64,000 nucleotides of DNA, taken from contig CAXPZW010000032.1 of the NCBI GenBank assembly GCA_964221845.1, positions 62,001 through 126,000 on the forward strand, in the 5' to 3' direction. Positions 32,234 to 41,051 of this stretch are shown here, piece by piece. The translations under genes and the position numbers were made by a program. The DNA is from CAXPZW01 sp964221845 (lineage in GTDB: Bacteria; Bacteroidota; Bacteroidia; Flavobacteriales_D; Sanyastnellaceae). The notes beneath the pieces are model-generated. The model was not told where the DNA came from, did not search any database, and was given only the letters and a program-made list of their open reading frames with translations. Within the stretch, counting starts at the first letter, position 1. Each line of letters starts with the position of its first letter.

Positions 32234-33246
32234 AGCTGTCGTTCGTATTGCGGAAGGATGGCCTTGAATTTCTCCAGGGTCTCTTCCAGGGTGAGGTCGC
32301 TGCGTCCACCGGCAGCGTTGATGTGGCCGCCCCCTTCAAAGTGGGTGCCGGCCAATTCGTTGACCGGAAAGGTGCCTTTACTGCGCAACGATATTTTCAC
32401 GTAGCCATTGCCTTCTTTGATAAAAGCGGCCATACGGATGCCTTTGATGCTCAGGGCTTGGTTGACCAGCCCTTCGGTGTCTCCGGGCTGGTAGTTGAAG
32501 CGTTCGAGTTCAGCTTCGGTGAGTGAAATCACCGCGGTGCAGTATTCTCGCCAAACCTGCAGTTTCTCGCTCAAAGCATAGCCTGTCAAGCGCAAGCGCG
32601 ACTCTTCGTTGGTGTCGAACAGCGCTTGGTGCACCAGGTGCGGCTGCAAGCCGTGTTCCATCATGCAGGCTGCGATGCGGTGGGTCTCGGGGGTCACACT
32701 CGAGAAACGGAACGATCCGGAATCGGTCACAATGCCGGTGTACAGGCAGGCCATGGCGTCGTTACTCAAGTGTTCCAAGCGGCCACTGGCTTCCACCCAT
32801 TCGTAAATCATCTGAGCGGTAGAGCAGCTGGCGGTGTCTGAGAACTGGACTGCAGCAAAGTCGTCGGGATCTTGGTGGTGATCCACCATCACTTTGGGAG
32901 CGGTACTCGCGCGTAGGGTTTCGGTGAGGGGTCCGGTGCGGGTCAGGTCGTTGTAATCCAGGCAGAAGACCAAATCTGCAGCGGCCAGGACACTGAGTGC
33001 TGCTTCTTCGTCTTGATCAGCCACCAGGCATTGGTCTGCCCCCTCCATCCATTTGAGAAAGAGCGGAAAGCGGTCAGGCACCACCACTTGGGCTTGAAAT
33101 CCGCTCGCACGCAGCACGTGCCACAGACCAAGGGCCGAACCGATGGCGTCACCGTCTGGAGATTTGTGACAGGTAATGGCAATGTTTTGGGCGCTGGCCA
33201 GCAGGGTCTCTACTTGCGCGACTTTGGAGGAATCAAACACACTCAT
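32221..33246 (-). CDS. DHH-family phosphoesterase, NrnA-like oligoribonuclease/pAp phosphatase
   Basis: The DHH domain has CHKSPDGDAIGSALGL (about 26-41), LDYND, the DHH motif itself in VDHHQDPDDF, and GIVTDSGSFRF (about 170-180). The DHHA1 domain at the end carries EGGGHINAAGG. NrnA-like enzymes degrade nanoRNAs of 2-5 residues and dephosphorylate pAp. The 341-residue length is normal. It lies 15 bases downstream of the STAS-like gene and overlaps the GldI-like gene. Confidence 0.93.
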   Translation of the reverse strand: MSVFDSSKVAQVETLLASAQNIAITCHKSPDGDAIGSALGLWHVLRASGFQAQVVVPDRFPLFLKWMEGADQCLVADQDEEAALSVLAAADLVFCLDYNDLTRTGPLTETLRASTAPKVMVDHHQDPDDFAAVQFSDTASCSTAQMIYEWVEASGRLEHLSNDAMACLYTGIVTDSGSFRFSSVTPETHRIAACMMEHGLQPHLVHQALFDTNEESRLRLTGYALSEKLQVWREYCTAVISLTEAELERFNYQPGDTEGLVNQALSIKGIRMAAFIKEGNGYVKISLRSKGTFPVNELAGTHFEGGGHINAAGGRSDLTLEETLEKFKAILPQYERQLCAG

Positions 33247-33261
33247 GGCGCGCTAAGGTAC

Positions 33262-33678
33262 TCAGAGATCTGCCTCAGAAGGCAGGTCCACATCGGCATA
33301 TTCAAACAACCACAAGCGGGCCTCAGCTGTATTGGTGAAGACACGCCAAGGCGCAGGATGCTTCATGAACATTCCGCTGAGGTTGCTGAGCAAGGTGCGC
33401 AACGGCTGCTTGATGACTACAGCCATGGCTCGGGTTTGGGCCATGCCCGCTTCTGAACCAAAAAACTGGAAGCCGGCTTTTTCCAAATGGAGGTATTGCG
33501 CATGGATGACCACCATCGTGGGGTACACCGCATCCTTCACCAGCCGCAAGCGCTGGGCGTTGATTTTTTCCACGGTGCGCACGTCCAGAATCAGGTCTGG
33601 TTTGAGGGTGCAGCACAGGATACCGTCCTTCAATTCGAACGTGGCGTAACTAGTATCGGCGCGCAAAGCGGAGAACAT
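33262..33678 (-). CDS. STAS/SpoIIAA-like protein of unknown function
   Basis: This 138-residue soluble protein shows an alternating strand/helix layout with TSYATFELKDGILCCTLKPDLILDV at the front and MAQTRAMAVVIKQPLRTLLSNL in the middle, and it ends in FTNTAEARLWLFEY. This resembles the SpoIIAA-like (STAS fold) proteins common in flavobacteria. No phosphorylation serine can be assigned. It is the first gene of the operon with the DHH enzyme. The fold call is tentative. Confidence 0.6.
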   Translation of the reverse strand: MFSALRADTSYATFELKDGILCCTLKPDLILDVRTVEKINAQRLRLVKDAVYPTMVVIHAQYLHLEKAGFQFFGSEAGMAQTRAMAVVIKQPLRTLLSNLSGMFMKHPAPWRVFTNTAEARLWLFEYADVDLPSEADL

Positions 33679-33846
33679 GGTTGAAAATTAGTTGTCCCTC
33701 GGTTACCCCTGCCCTGCTTGCAAAGCGGTTATCAACCGCGGAATGATGAAGACCATGCAACCATGGTTTTCTGAATTGTGTCCGTATATTGTTCAGGTTG
33801 TCCTTTTAATGTGTTTGGACGACCACCTGCTTGCAAAACCACACCT

Positions 33847-36816
33847 ATGAAACCAAACTACCTCAAACCTCTTTGGTTTGCTGCTTGTGTGCTGGCCTCC
33901 TCTCTTCTGGCCGCGCAGTGCGACAACAACAGCGTTGTACTCACCTTCAATGCTGGTGGCTTCCTGAACGAAGTCTCCTTTGACGTCACCGACGCAGACG
34001 GCAACATCTTGCTGGAAAGCATGCCTGGCTCCGAAGCCAGCGACACTTACGTTTACGACTTGTGCCTGGACGACGGTTGTTATACCGTTAACATGTACGA
34101 CTCCTTTGGTGACGGCTGGAACGGCGGCTCACTCGTGGGAGAAGTCAACGGCGTAGAAGTCCTCAACACCACCCTGATTGATGGGGAATATGGTGCGGAC
34201 GTGCTCAGCGTGAATGGCGGAGACGATTGCGTCAGCGTGAGCCCTACTCCCGGTTGTACCGACGAAGCGGCTTGCAACTACGATGCAAACGCCACCTTCA
34301 ACGACTACTCCTGCACCTACCCCGGCTGCATGGACGAAACTGCGCTCAACTACAGCTGGAATGCCGGTTGTGACGACGGCTCTTGTGAGTACGCACCCGA
34401 TTGCGACGGCACCAACGTGGTCATCAACGGCCAGACTGTCTTCGAAGAAAACAGCGGCAGCTACTCGCTGGTAGACGTCAACGGAAACGAAGTAGCCTCT
34501 GGTAGCCTGGACATGGATAACGAAATCGCAATCATCTGTCTGGAAGACGGATGCTACGGCTTGGTCGTTACTCCAGACGATCCTGACGCGTGGCTCTGGT
34601 GGACCCTCACCACCGCTGGTGATCCCTCTGGCTGGGGTGTTGGCGTGAACTCGCAACAAGAACTCACCCCATTTGTAGTGGCCGACGGCACCATTACCGC
34701 AGACAACTGTGACTTTGGCTTCGGGTGTACCGATGCCGAGGCCTGCAACTACGACGCAGATGCCGATTACAACGACGGTTCGTGTACCTACCCCGGTTGC
34801 AGCGATCCTGCAGCAATCAACTTTGATTGGTCAGCGGGTTGCGAGGACGACAGCTGCGAGTACTGCAGCGAAACCGGCATTGCCTCCACCTTCTACGTTT
34901 GCACCTTCAGCAACGGCAACGAAGTGGAGTTGGAACTGGTGAACGGTGCTGGAGAGGTGATCCTCTCGGTGTCAGACTTGGGCGACATGGCTGTAGAGAG
35001 CTTTGCAGTATGCCTGGAAGAAGGCGAATGCTACACCGTAAACATGTCCAACAACACCGCCACCGGATGGTACGGTGGATACTGGAGCGCCAACGCATTG
35101 GGCTACAACGTAGCATCTGGTTCACTCAGCGAGGACAGCGCTGCTGAGAGCGTGACCTTCTCACTGGACAACAGCTGCCCCAACCCCGGTTGTACCGACA
35201 GCGGCGCACTCAACTACAACCCCGACGCCAACGAAGACGATGGCTCGTGTGAATACCCTGAGCCTTGTGACGACACCACCGTGTTCATCCACCTGTACGA
35301 TTCGTTCGGAGACGGATTGAACGGCGGGAGCCTCACCCTCTCAGACGACGCAGGCAACGAAGTAGGCACCTACTCGATGGAAACCGGAGACGCTGCACTC
35401 TACACCGAATGTTTGGGTGACGGTTGCTACCTACTCACCGGCACCGCTGGCGCCTTTGCCATGGAGTCTACTTACGAACTCACCGTTGACGGCGTGGTGA
35501 TTGCCGCAGGCACTTTGCCCGCCGCAGAGACCTTCACCTTGGGCGAAGGCGAATGCTCGGTAGTATTTGGCTGTACCGATGCTGACGCGTGCAACTACGA
35601 TCCGGACGCGACCAACGACAACGACACTTGCACCTACCCAGGGTGCTTGGATCCAGATGCGATCAACTTCGACTGGAATGCCGGTTGCGAAGGCGAATGC
35701 GAGTACTGCGCCGAAGGCGGTGTGGTGGCCAGTGTATACATCTGCACCTTCGCCAACGGTGGCGAGGTTGAAATGGAAATCCTGGACGACGAAGGAAACG
35801 TAGTGTTCTCTTCTCCTGACCTGGGCGACGTAGCTATCTACAGCGAAGACGTATGTCTGCTGGAAGGTGTGTGCTACACTGTAGAGATGAGCAACAACAC
35901 AGCCACCGGTTGGTATGGCGGCTACTACTGGGTAACCACGCCAAGCGGCTATCAAGCCAGCACTGGTGCCTTGGGCGACGACGAAACCACTGCCACCCTC
36001 ACCTTCTCGCTGGACAACAGCTGCCCAGAAGCCGGTTGTACAGATGCAGACGCACTCAACTACAACCCGAACGCTACCGAAGACGACGGTTCATGCATCT
36101 ACCCTGAGCCTTGTGATGATACCAACGTAATCGTCAACATGTACGACTCGTTCGGCGACGGTTGGAACGGTGGTTCTTACACCATCACCGATGCCGACGG
36201 CAACATCGTAGCTGAAGGCGACTTAGACAGTGCAGGTGAGACCGGCTATGGGGGCGGCATCGTCACCGACGGACTGTCATTTGGATACGACGTGCTTTGC
36301 CTGGGCGATGGCTGCTACACCATGAGTGTGGTGGGCGACATCTTCCCCGAAGAAATCTCTTGGGACGTCATGGTCGCTGGAGTTGAAGTGATCAGCGGCG
36401 GCGCCAATGAGAGTGCTGAGTTTGGAATCAACACCGACGATTGTGGACCTGTACTCGGTTGTACCGACCCCATCGCAGTGAATTACGATGCGGACGCCGA
36501 GGTCAACGACGGCAGCTGCGAGTATGGCCCCGGGTCTTGGACTCCAGACCCCATGTCAGCATTGGGTGTGGATGAAACTGCTCCCAACCCGTTCAGCGAG
36601 TTCGTCGACGTAGAAATCCGCGACGCTGTCGTGAATGAAATCTCACACGTGTACATCCACGACCTCGCTGGTCGCTTGGTACTCGAGACCACCTTTGAGG
36701 CCTACGGACGTCACACCCAACTGCATTTGAACACCACCGACCTCGAGTCGGGGCAATACGTGCTTACCGTCACCAGCGGCGGTCAAGCAGCCACCAAACT
36801 GGTATCTAAGCGTTGA
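33847..36816 (+). CDS. Repeat-rich surface protein with Por-type (type A) T9SS sorting domain
   Basis: ATG 33847 gives a clear signal peptide ending near LLAAQ; the longer frame from 33778 is unlikely. Six Cys-rich modules of the form GCTDxxACNYDxxAxxxDGSCxYP occur, beginning near residues 137, 296, 445, 576, 731 and 871. They alternate with Gly/Asp-rich beta domains carrying YDSFGDGxNGGS (three copies). A block of about 180 residues is duplicated (residues 296-474 and 575-757). The C-terminal 85 residues form the type A sorting domain (APNPFSEF to KLVSKR). It is exported by T9SS; the function is unknown, probably adhesion. Confidence 0.9.
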   Translation: MKPNYLKPLWFAACVLASSLLAAQCDNNSVVLTFNAGGFLNEVSFDVTDADGNILLESMPGSEASDTYVYDLCLDDGCYTVNMYDSFGDGWNGGSLVGEVNGVEVLNTTLIDGEYGADVLSVNGGDDCVSVSPTPGCTDEAACNYDANATFNDYSCTYPGCMDETALNYSWNAGCDDGSCEYAPDCDGTNVVINGQTVFEENSGSYSLVDVNGNEVASGSLDMDNEIAIICLEDGCYGLVVTPDDPDAWLWWTLTTAGDPSGWGVGVNSQQELTPFVVADGTITADNCDFGFGCTDAEACNYDADADYNDGSCTYPGCSDPAAINFDWSAGCEDDSCEYCSETGIASTFYVCTFSNGNEVELELVNGAGEVILSVSDLGDMAVESFAVCLEEGECYTVNMSNNTATGWYGGYWSANALGYNVASGSLSEDSAAESVTFSLDNSCPNPGCTDSGALNYNPDANEDDGSCEYPEPCDDTTVFIHLYDSFGDGLNGGSLTLSDDAGNEVGTYSMETGDAALYTECLGDGCYLLTGTAGAFAMESTYELTVDGVVIAAGTLPAAETFTLGEGECSVVFGCTDADACNYDPDATNDNDTCTYPGCLDPDAINFDWNAGCEGECEYCAEGGVVASVYICTFANGGEVEMEILDDEGNVVFSSPDLGDVAIYSEDVCLLEGVCYTVEMSNNTATGWYGGYYWVTTPSGYQASTGALGDDETTATLTFSLDNSCPEAGCTDADALNYNPNATEDDGSCIYPEPCDDTNVIVNMYDSFGDGWNGGSYTITDADGNIVAEGDLDSAGETGYGGGIVTDGLSFGYDVLCLGDGCYTMSVVGDIFPEEISWDVMVAGVEVISGGANESAEFGINTDDCGPVLGCTDPIAVNYDADAEVNDGSCEYGPGSWTPDPMSALGVDETAPNPFSEFVDVEIRDAVVNEISHVYIHDLAGRLVLETTFEAYGRHTQLHLNTTDLESGQYVLTVTSGGQAATKLVSKR

Positions 36817-36837
36817 TGATCATCCATCGCGCAACGC

Positions 36838-36868
36838 AAAAGGCCGCTCGTTTGAGCGGCCTTTTTTT
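36838..36868 (+). terminator. Strong terminator after the repeat-rich protein
   Basis: AAAAGGCCGCTC and GAGCGGCCTTTT form a 12-bp stem around GTTT, followed by more T. It lies 21 bases after the stop codon. Confidence 0.9.
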
Positions 36869-37165
36869 ATACGTGTCAAGGGCATCCACAAAGCGAAACC
36901 AGCCATCCACAAAGTGAATGTGGGGGTGGTTTGGAAGTGATGGATGAGCAGCGGACCTTTTGCTTGTTGTTTGCAACTGAAGCGGACAACAGGAGGTGGA
37001 GGCGGGGGCGGCGGGGCCGGCGGCCCACGGGAGGGAACCTAGCAAATCGGACCAAGAAGAGCAAGTCCTGAAGTAGCCGCAACGGGTCCCCGCGAGGCTA
37101 CACTCAGCCCACCAACAACTACCCCTTCCCCTATCCCATTCAAGGCATCCCCAATCCTACCTAAA
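36869..37165. other. Gene-free stretch with direct repeats, G-rich tract and hairpin
   Basis: I see no convincing gene here. CATCCACAAAG occurs twice (36883-36893 and 36904-36914), exactly 21 bases apart; each contains ATCCACA, seven of nine bases of a DnaA box. A G-rich tract with many GG and GGG runs lies at 36992-37020. GTAGCC (37073-37078) pairs with GGCTAC (37096-37101). None is followed by a T-run. Confidence 0.55.
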
Positions 37166-37200
37166 CAAAAAAAAGGCCCACGCTCCAGCGCAGGCCTTTC
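37166..37200 (-). terminator. Terminator of the minus-strand lipoprotein gene
   Basis: On the minus strand AAAGGCC and GGCCTTT close a stem with an inner GCG-type pairing and are followed by a run of eight T. It lies 20 bases after the stop of the lipoprotein gene at 37221. Confidence 0.85.
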
Positions 37201-37220
37201 TCAAATGCGTTTGGTGCAGG

Positions 37221-38324
37221 TTACTCCCCGCAGTACTCGTCCACGAATGGGTTGGGCGAGCAGAAGTTCAATGGCGCGGTAATCTCACCGTCAAACAGTG
37301 CGGTGTAGCTCCCGGCCGACAGGCCCAGGTTGGGAACAATGATCTGGCGACGCGAAGCAAAGATGCCCAGTCCGTTGGACACGTTGCTGTACTGCGGACG
37401 CTCTTGGATCACACCGGTCACCGGCGAGTTAACCTCGATGTAAGTGTCCAACTCATCATTGGCTACGGTGAGCACAAAGTCAATGGCGTGTACCTGTTGG
37501 TTCTCTTCGTCCCACACACCAATCTCGCGACGGATCAATGGGCTGGCTTCCAAGCGGGCTTCCAGGAAGCGGAAGAATTGCTCGCCGTTCACCTCGCGGG
37601 TGATGTTGCCGTTGTCACTGAAGCCGGTTTCGGTGCCAATGAACCAGTCGAGGACTTTGAGTTGCTCGCTTTCAACGGTGGACCAGGTTTCATCGGTGTA
37701 GGTGATCTCGTTGACGTAGATGTTGAACGAAACCTCGTAGCGGCTAGCGTTGTCGTCCGGAGCCCACTTGGCTGTGAAGTCGTTGTACAGGGTGAGTGAA
37801 CCGTTGACGTTGGCAAAGCCCATTTGGTAGTAGATCCCCTGTGGCGGTTGCGTCACGCTGCCTGGGGTGCTACCAATGATGTTGGTTTCGGCGCGTACCA
37901 GTTTGTCGGGAAACTCCAGTTGCAGTTCGTACACCGACTCGTCGTCCAGCTCCTCGCCGGCTACGAAGTAGTATGCGGTGTATTCCGGACCGAAGAAAAT
38001 ACCGTCGTCGTCTTTGTCCTGACGGGTCAAGGACTCGAGGGTGTAGGCATCCTGCAGGCTGCCGTTTTTCCATGCGTTGACTGAGCCGTTGAACGCACCA
38101 TCGGCGTATTCAGAGCTGTCGCGGATGGTGGCGGCGTCGAGGTTATTGCCGTCGCCGAGCCAGGTGCGGTTGATGCGCACCCACTGGGTGTCCTGTACAG
38201 GGTCCAGGATGCCGTAGATCACCGTGTCAGAGCGGTACGGTGCGTTGAGTTCTACGTCTTCCTTGCAGCCCACGAATGCCGCGGCCACTGCAAGTACAGG
38301 AAGGAGAAGGGTCCATTTCTTCAT
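37221..38324 (-). CDS. Large lipoprotein of unknown function (DUF4249-like in layout)
   Basis: Starting at ATG 38324, the product opens MKKWTLLLPVLAVAAAFVGCKED with lipobox AFVGC. The mature protein of about 350 residues is beta-rich: SDTVIYGILDPVQDTQWVRINRTWLGDG near the front, a middle region VYELQLEFPDKLVRAETNI, and several strands around ASRYEVSFNIYVNEITYTDE. The plan resembles outer-membrane-associated DUF4249-type lipoproteins, but I am not sure of the family. The acyl-CoA reductase gene ends 83 bases upstream of its start. Confidence 0.7.
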   Translation of the reverse strand: MKKWTLLLPVLAVAAAFVGCKEDVELNAPYRSDTVIYGILDPVQDTQWVRINRTWLGDGNNLDAATIRDSSEYADGAFNGSVNAWKNGSLQDAYTLESLTRQDKDDDGIFFGPEYTAYYFVAGEELDDESVYELQLEFPDKLVRAETNIIGSTPGSVTQPPQGIYYQMGFANVNGSLTLYNDFTAKWAPDDNASRYEVSFNIYVNEITYTDETWSTVESEQLKVLDWFIGTETGFSDNGNITREVNGEQFFRFLEARLEASPLIRREIGVWDEENQQVHAIDFVLTVANDELDTYIEVNSPVTGVIQERPQYSNVSNGLGIFASRRQIIVPNLGLSAGSYTALFDGEITAPLNFCSPNPFVDEYCGE

Positions 38325-38407
38325 TGCGCGCAAAGAAAAGGCTTTTATGAGGAAGACTGGGGCCTGTTGGCCACCCTGCCCCCATAGATTTGTGGATTTT
38401 TTGCGAG

Positions 38408-39466
38408 TCAAACCAACCCGTGAAGCCATTCCATCGTGTCCAAACGATCTGCGTAATCGCTCAGGCCAGGTTGTTGCGCTTTGCCAAAAGGTACGCCGTC
38501 ACGGGCCACAACGCATTGGATCTCTGCTTCGCGGTCGGCCAGTTGAGTTTGGAGAGCGGAGCGGTCGGCATAGGATTCCCAAAAGAGCGAGCCGGTGGGG
38601 GATGCCAAGCCTTGATCCTGCTTCAACAGCACAAATCCGTTGTCCAACAAATCCTCCTCGTTGAGCAGCCAAATGCTCTTGATGTAGTCGTAGTTATTCG
38701 CGTATTTGTTGTGGTTGACCACGTCGCTGAGTGGGAAGATGGCGTTGAAGAAACGGTCCTTTTCAAACCCATCAGGGAAGTACACCTTAGACACGCTGCG
38801 ACACCCAAGGCCGTAGAACGCAAAGATGTCCTCGCCCAGTGCGCGCAACTCTTCTTCGGTAGCGTCTTGGTCAATGATGGCCACGCTGTTGCGGTTTTGG
38901 CGAATCACGTGTGGCACGTTGCCGAAATACTGAGCGAAATACCGAGAAGTGTTGTTGCTGCCAGTAGCGATCACCGCGTCGTGCCCCTGCATTTTTTGTC
39001 CCTCGAGCACTTGGATGCGCTCAGCATAGGCAGGCTGCAAGGTGGTCAGCACGTCAATCACGCCAGCTGGCAAGAGGGTGTCGTGTGCGCTCAATTTGAC
39101 TTGGGCGCTGTGGCCCGAAGCCAATACGCACAACAAGTCGTGCAAGCCCACCAGCGGAATGTTGCCCGCGAAAATGAGCCCGATGCTTTTACTTGACTTG
39201 GTCGGTTCGGGATAGGACGAGAGCCAATTGCTGACCGCCGATTCCTCAAGCATTTCAGAAAGTCCTCGCAAAGCGCGGCGTACTTCGGTAGCATCAAACC
39301 AGCCATTGTGGTGGAAAGCGGCCTCGATACGCGCGTCAAAACGGTCGAATTCTTCTTGGTTCAAACCGCATTCAAATCCAGGCCAAGGGGTGGATGTACC
39401 CCACAGGCCAAACAGCTGGCCGAGTTGGACCAACGTCTGCTTGTGCATTTCCCGTGTCAATTCCAT
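38408..39466 (-). CDS. LuxC-type acyl-CoA reductase
   Basis: The ALDH-like fold of LuxC proteins is indicated by SIGLIFAGNIPLVGLHDLLCVLASGHSAQVKLS (about 96-128), then ATGSNNTSRYFAQYFG, and the catalytic-Cys loop DIFAFYGLGCRSVSKVYFP. LuxC reduces acyl-CoA or acyl groups to aldehydes with NADPH, but no luxAB genes are here, so the role is in lipid or aldehyde metabolism. I prefer ATG 39466; a TTG at 39535 could add 23 residues. It is divergent from the ferredoxin gene, a pairing seen in other flavobacteria. Confidence 0.85.
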   Translation of the reverse strand: MELTREMHKQTLVQLGQLFGLWGTSTPWPGFECGLNQEEFDRFDARIEAAFHHNGWFDATEVRRALRGLSEMLEESAVSNWLSSYPEPTKSSKSIGLIFAGNIPLVGLHDLLCVLASGHSAQVKLSAHDTLLPAGVIDVLTTLQPAYAERIQVLEGQKMQGHDAVIATGSNNTSRYFAQYFGNVPHVIRQNRNSVAIIDQDATEEELRALGEDIFAFYGLGCRSVSKVYFPDGFEKDRFFNAIFPLSDVVNHNKYANNYDYIKSIWLLNEEDLLDNGFVLLKQDQGLASPTGSLFWESYADRSALQTQLADREAEIQCVVARDGVPFGKAQQPGLSDYADRLDTMEWLHGLV

Positions 39467-39593
39467 GATTTCTTGCCGTGAAGAGGCAGTATATTTGGCG
39501 CGAAAATAGGACGAACCAACGGCCCGTGCGTCCAAGTCGCTGTGAACTTTTCACCCGCCGCACACGTTGGTACAGCTAAAGAAGAAGAACGCC

Positions 39594-39941
39594 ATGGCCA
39601 TCATGATCACCGACGAATGCATCAACTGCGGTGCATGCGAACCCGAATGTCCCAACAACGCCATCTACGAAGGCGGCCTGGAATGGAAGTTTTCGGACGG
39701 TACCGGTTTGACCGGCGACATCACCCTGCTCAGCGGCGAGGCCACCTCTGCCGACAAGGACAACGAGCCTGGTGACATGGATGTCTACTACATCGTGACC
39801 GACAAATGCACCGAGTGCGTGGGCTTCCACGACGAGCCCCAGTGCGCTGCGGTTTGCCCGGTAGATTGCTGCGTGGACGACCCCGACCACCGCGAATCCG
39901 AGGAGCAGCTGTTGGCCAAGAAGACCTTCATGCACCTGTGA
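39594..39941 (+). CDS. 4Fe-4S dicluster ferredoxin
   Basis: The start MAIMITDECINCGACEPECPNNAI holds one CxxCxxC...CP cluster motif with Cys near residues 9, 12, 15 and 19. The second motif, CTECVGFHDEPQCAAVCPVDC, has the longer spacing typical of this ferredoxin class. The insert between the clusters is acidic (about 30 residues). The product is a soluble electron carrier, 115 residues from ATG 39594; the longer frame to 39567 is less likely. Its redox partner is not identified; the divergent LuxC-like gene is a candidate by position only. Confidence 0.92.
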   Translation: MAIMITDECINCGACEPECPNNAIYEGGLEWKFSDGTGLTGDITLLSGEATSADKDNEPGDMDVYYIVTDKCTECVGFHDEPQCAAVCPVDCCVDDPDHRESEEQLLAKKTFMHL

Positions 39942-39994
39942 TCCGGGTACGAAACCGGACCTGCGGCACGTTGCTTGATGAAACACTGCACGTG

Positions 39995-40876
39995 ATGCGA
40001 CCCTTCCTGCTTTTTGCCCTAATGTTTGGCTGCACGTGTGTGGCCTTCTCTCAATCAAAGCCTTCACAAGAGGACCTGGAGCTGCTTGCCCGATACGAAG
40101 TGGACATCGAGGCACGTCTGGCACAACTCAACAACGGCCAGACCGATGAAACCCGTTTGGCCCACGCGGACACGCTCCACCAACTCATTGTAGACGCGGT
40201 CAATACCCGGGGCTCGTTTGATTATCCGTTTGAAGGCATTTCGCGCATGGGCATCCTCACCTCGCCCGATGAGGCCTTCCGCTTGTTCAACTGGAACGTC
40301 TCCATGTTGGACGAGACCCACAAATATTACTGCATCCTGCTCTACGGCGAAGACCAGCAATACAACTGGGTGGAACTGCAAGCCATGGAGCGCGAAGCGC
40401 CTGGCGTGGAACGTAAAATCCTCAACGAAGAAAAGTGGCTGGGCTGCCTCTACTACGAAATCATCCCCATCAAAATCCGTCGCAAAACCAAGTACACGCT
40501 ACTCGGCTGGGACGGCCACAACAAGCAAAGCACACGCAAGATCATTGAGGTGCTGAGCTTGGATGATGGCAAAGTGCGCTTTGGGGCCAATGTGTTCAAG
40601 ACCGAAAAAGGCTCGACCAAACGACACATCCTGGAATACAGCAGTGAGGTGATGGTCAGCTGCAAGTACGACGCCAAGGGCGACCGCATTGTAATGGATC
40701 ACCTGGAACCACAAGATCCGGTGATGAAAGGGGTGTTCGCCTACTACGGACCAGACCTCACGTTTGACGCCTACGTTTGGGAGAAGGGCAAATGGGTGTT
40801 CTACAGAGATGTGGACGTGCGCATGGGCCGCGATGCCATACAAGGGCCGTACAACGACCCCAAAAAACGGAAATAA
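39995..40876 (+). CDS. Secreted protein of unknown function
   Basis: The open frame begins inside the ferredoxin gene, but the first sensible start is ATG 39995 (GTG 39992 also possible), giving MRPFLLFALMFGCTCVAFSQ as signal peptide. The mature protein of about 270 residues has a helical first part (LELLARYEVDIEARLAQL) and a beta-rich second part with KYYCILLYGEDQQYNWVEL and KTKYTLLGWDGHNKQSTRKI. Similar proteins occur in flavobacteria, but I cannot assign a family. It is probably periplasmic. Confidence 0.75.
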   Translation: MRPFLLFALMFGCTCVAFSQSKPSQEDLELLARYEVDIEARLAQLNNGQTDETRLAHADTLHQLIVDAVNTRGSFDYPFEGISRMGILTSPDEAFRLFNWNVSMLDETHKYYCILLYGEDQQYNWVELQAMEREAPGVERKILNEEKWLGCLYYEIIPIKIRRKTKYTLLGWDGHNKQSTRKIIEVLSLDDGKVRFGANVFKTEKGSTKRHILEYSSEVMVSCKYDAKGDRIVMDHLEPQDPVMKGVFAYYGPDLTFDAYVWEKGKWVFYRDVDVRMGRDAIQGPYNDPKKRK

Positions 40877-41051
40877 TCCTACAACGGGTTCTGGCTGGGC
40901 TCAGCTTCCGGCAGGCAGGCATGCACGCTTGCACGCACCCTATCCTTTTGCTGCTCGCCACCTTGGCGCAGTCGCTCGGAGGGCCGGTTGCGCTCGAAGC
41001 CGCAGCGCACCCTCTGAGCTAAGAGTGCTGACGTTGGCCAGCAGGCCACGC

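Noticed and set aside
34253..36520. Regularly spaced repeats, considered as a CRISPR-like or recombination array
   Set aside because: They are in-frame protein modules (GCTDxxACNYD) within a single secreted protein, not DNA repeats with unique spacers.
40921..41022. A 33-codon frame, MHACTHPILLLLATLAQSLG and onward, in the gap before the Smr gene
   Set aside because: It looks like a signal peptide but has no ribosome site, promoter or mature part, and the surrounding GGCA repeats suggest chance.
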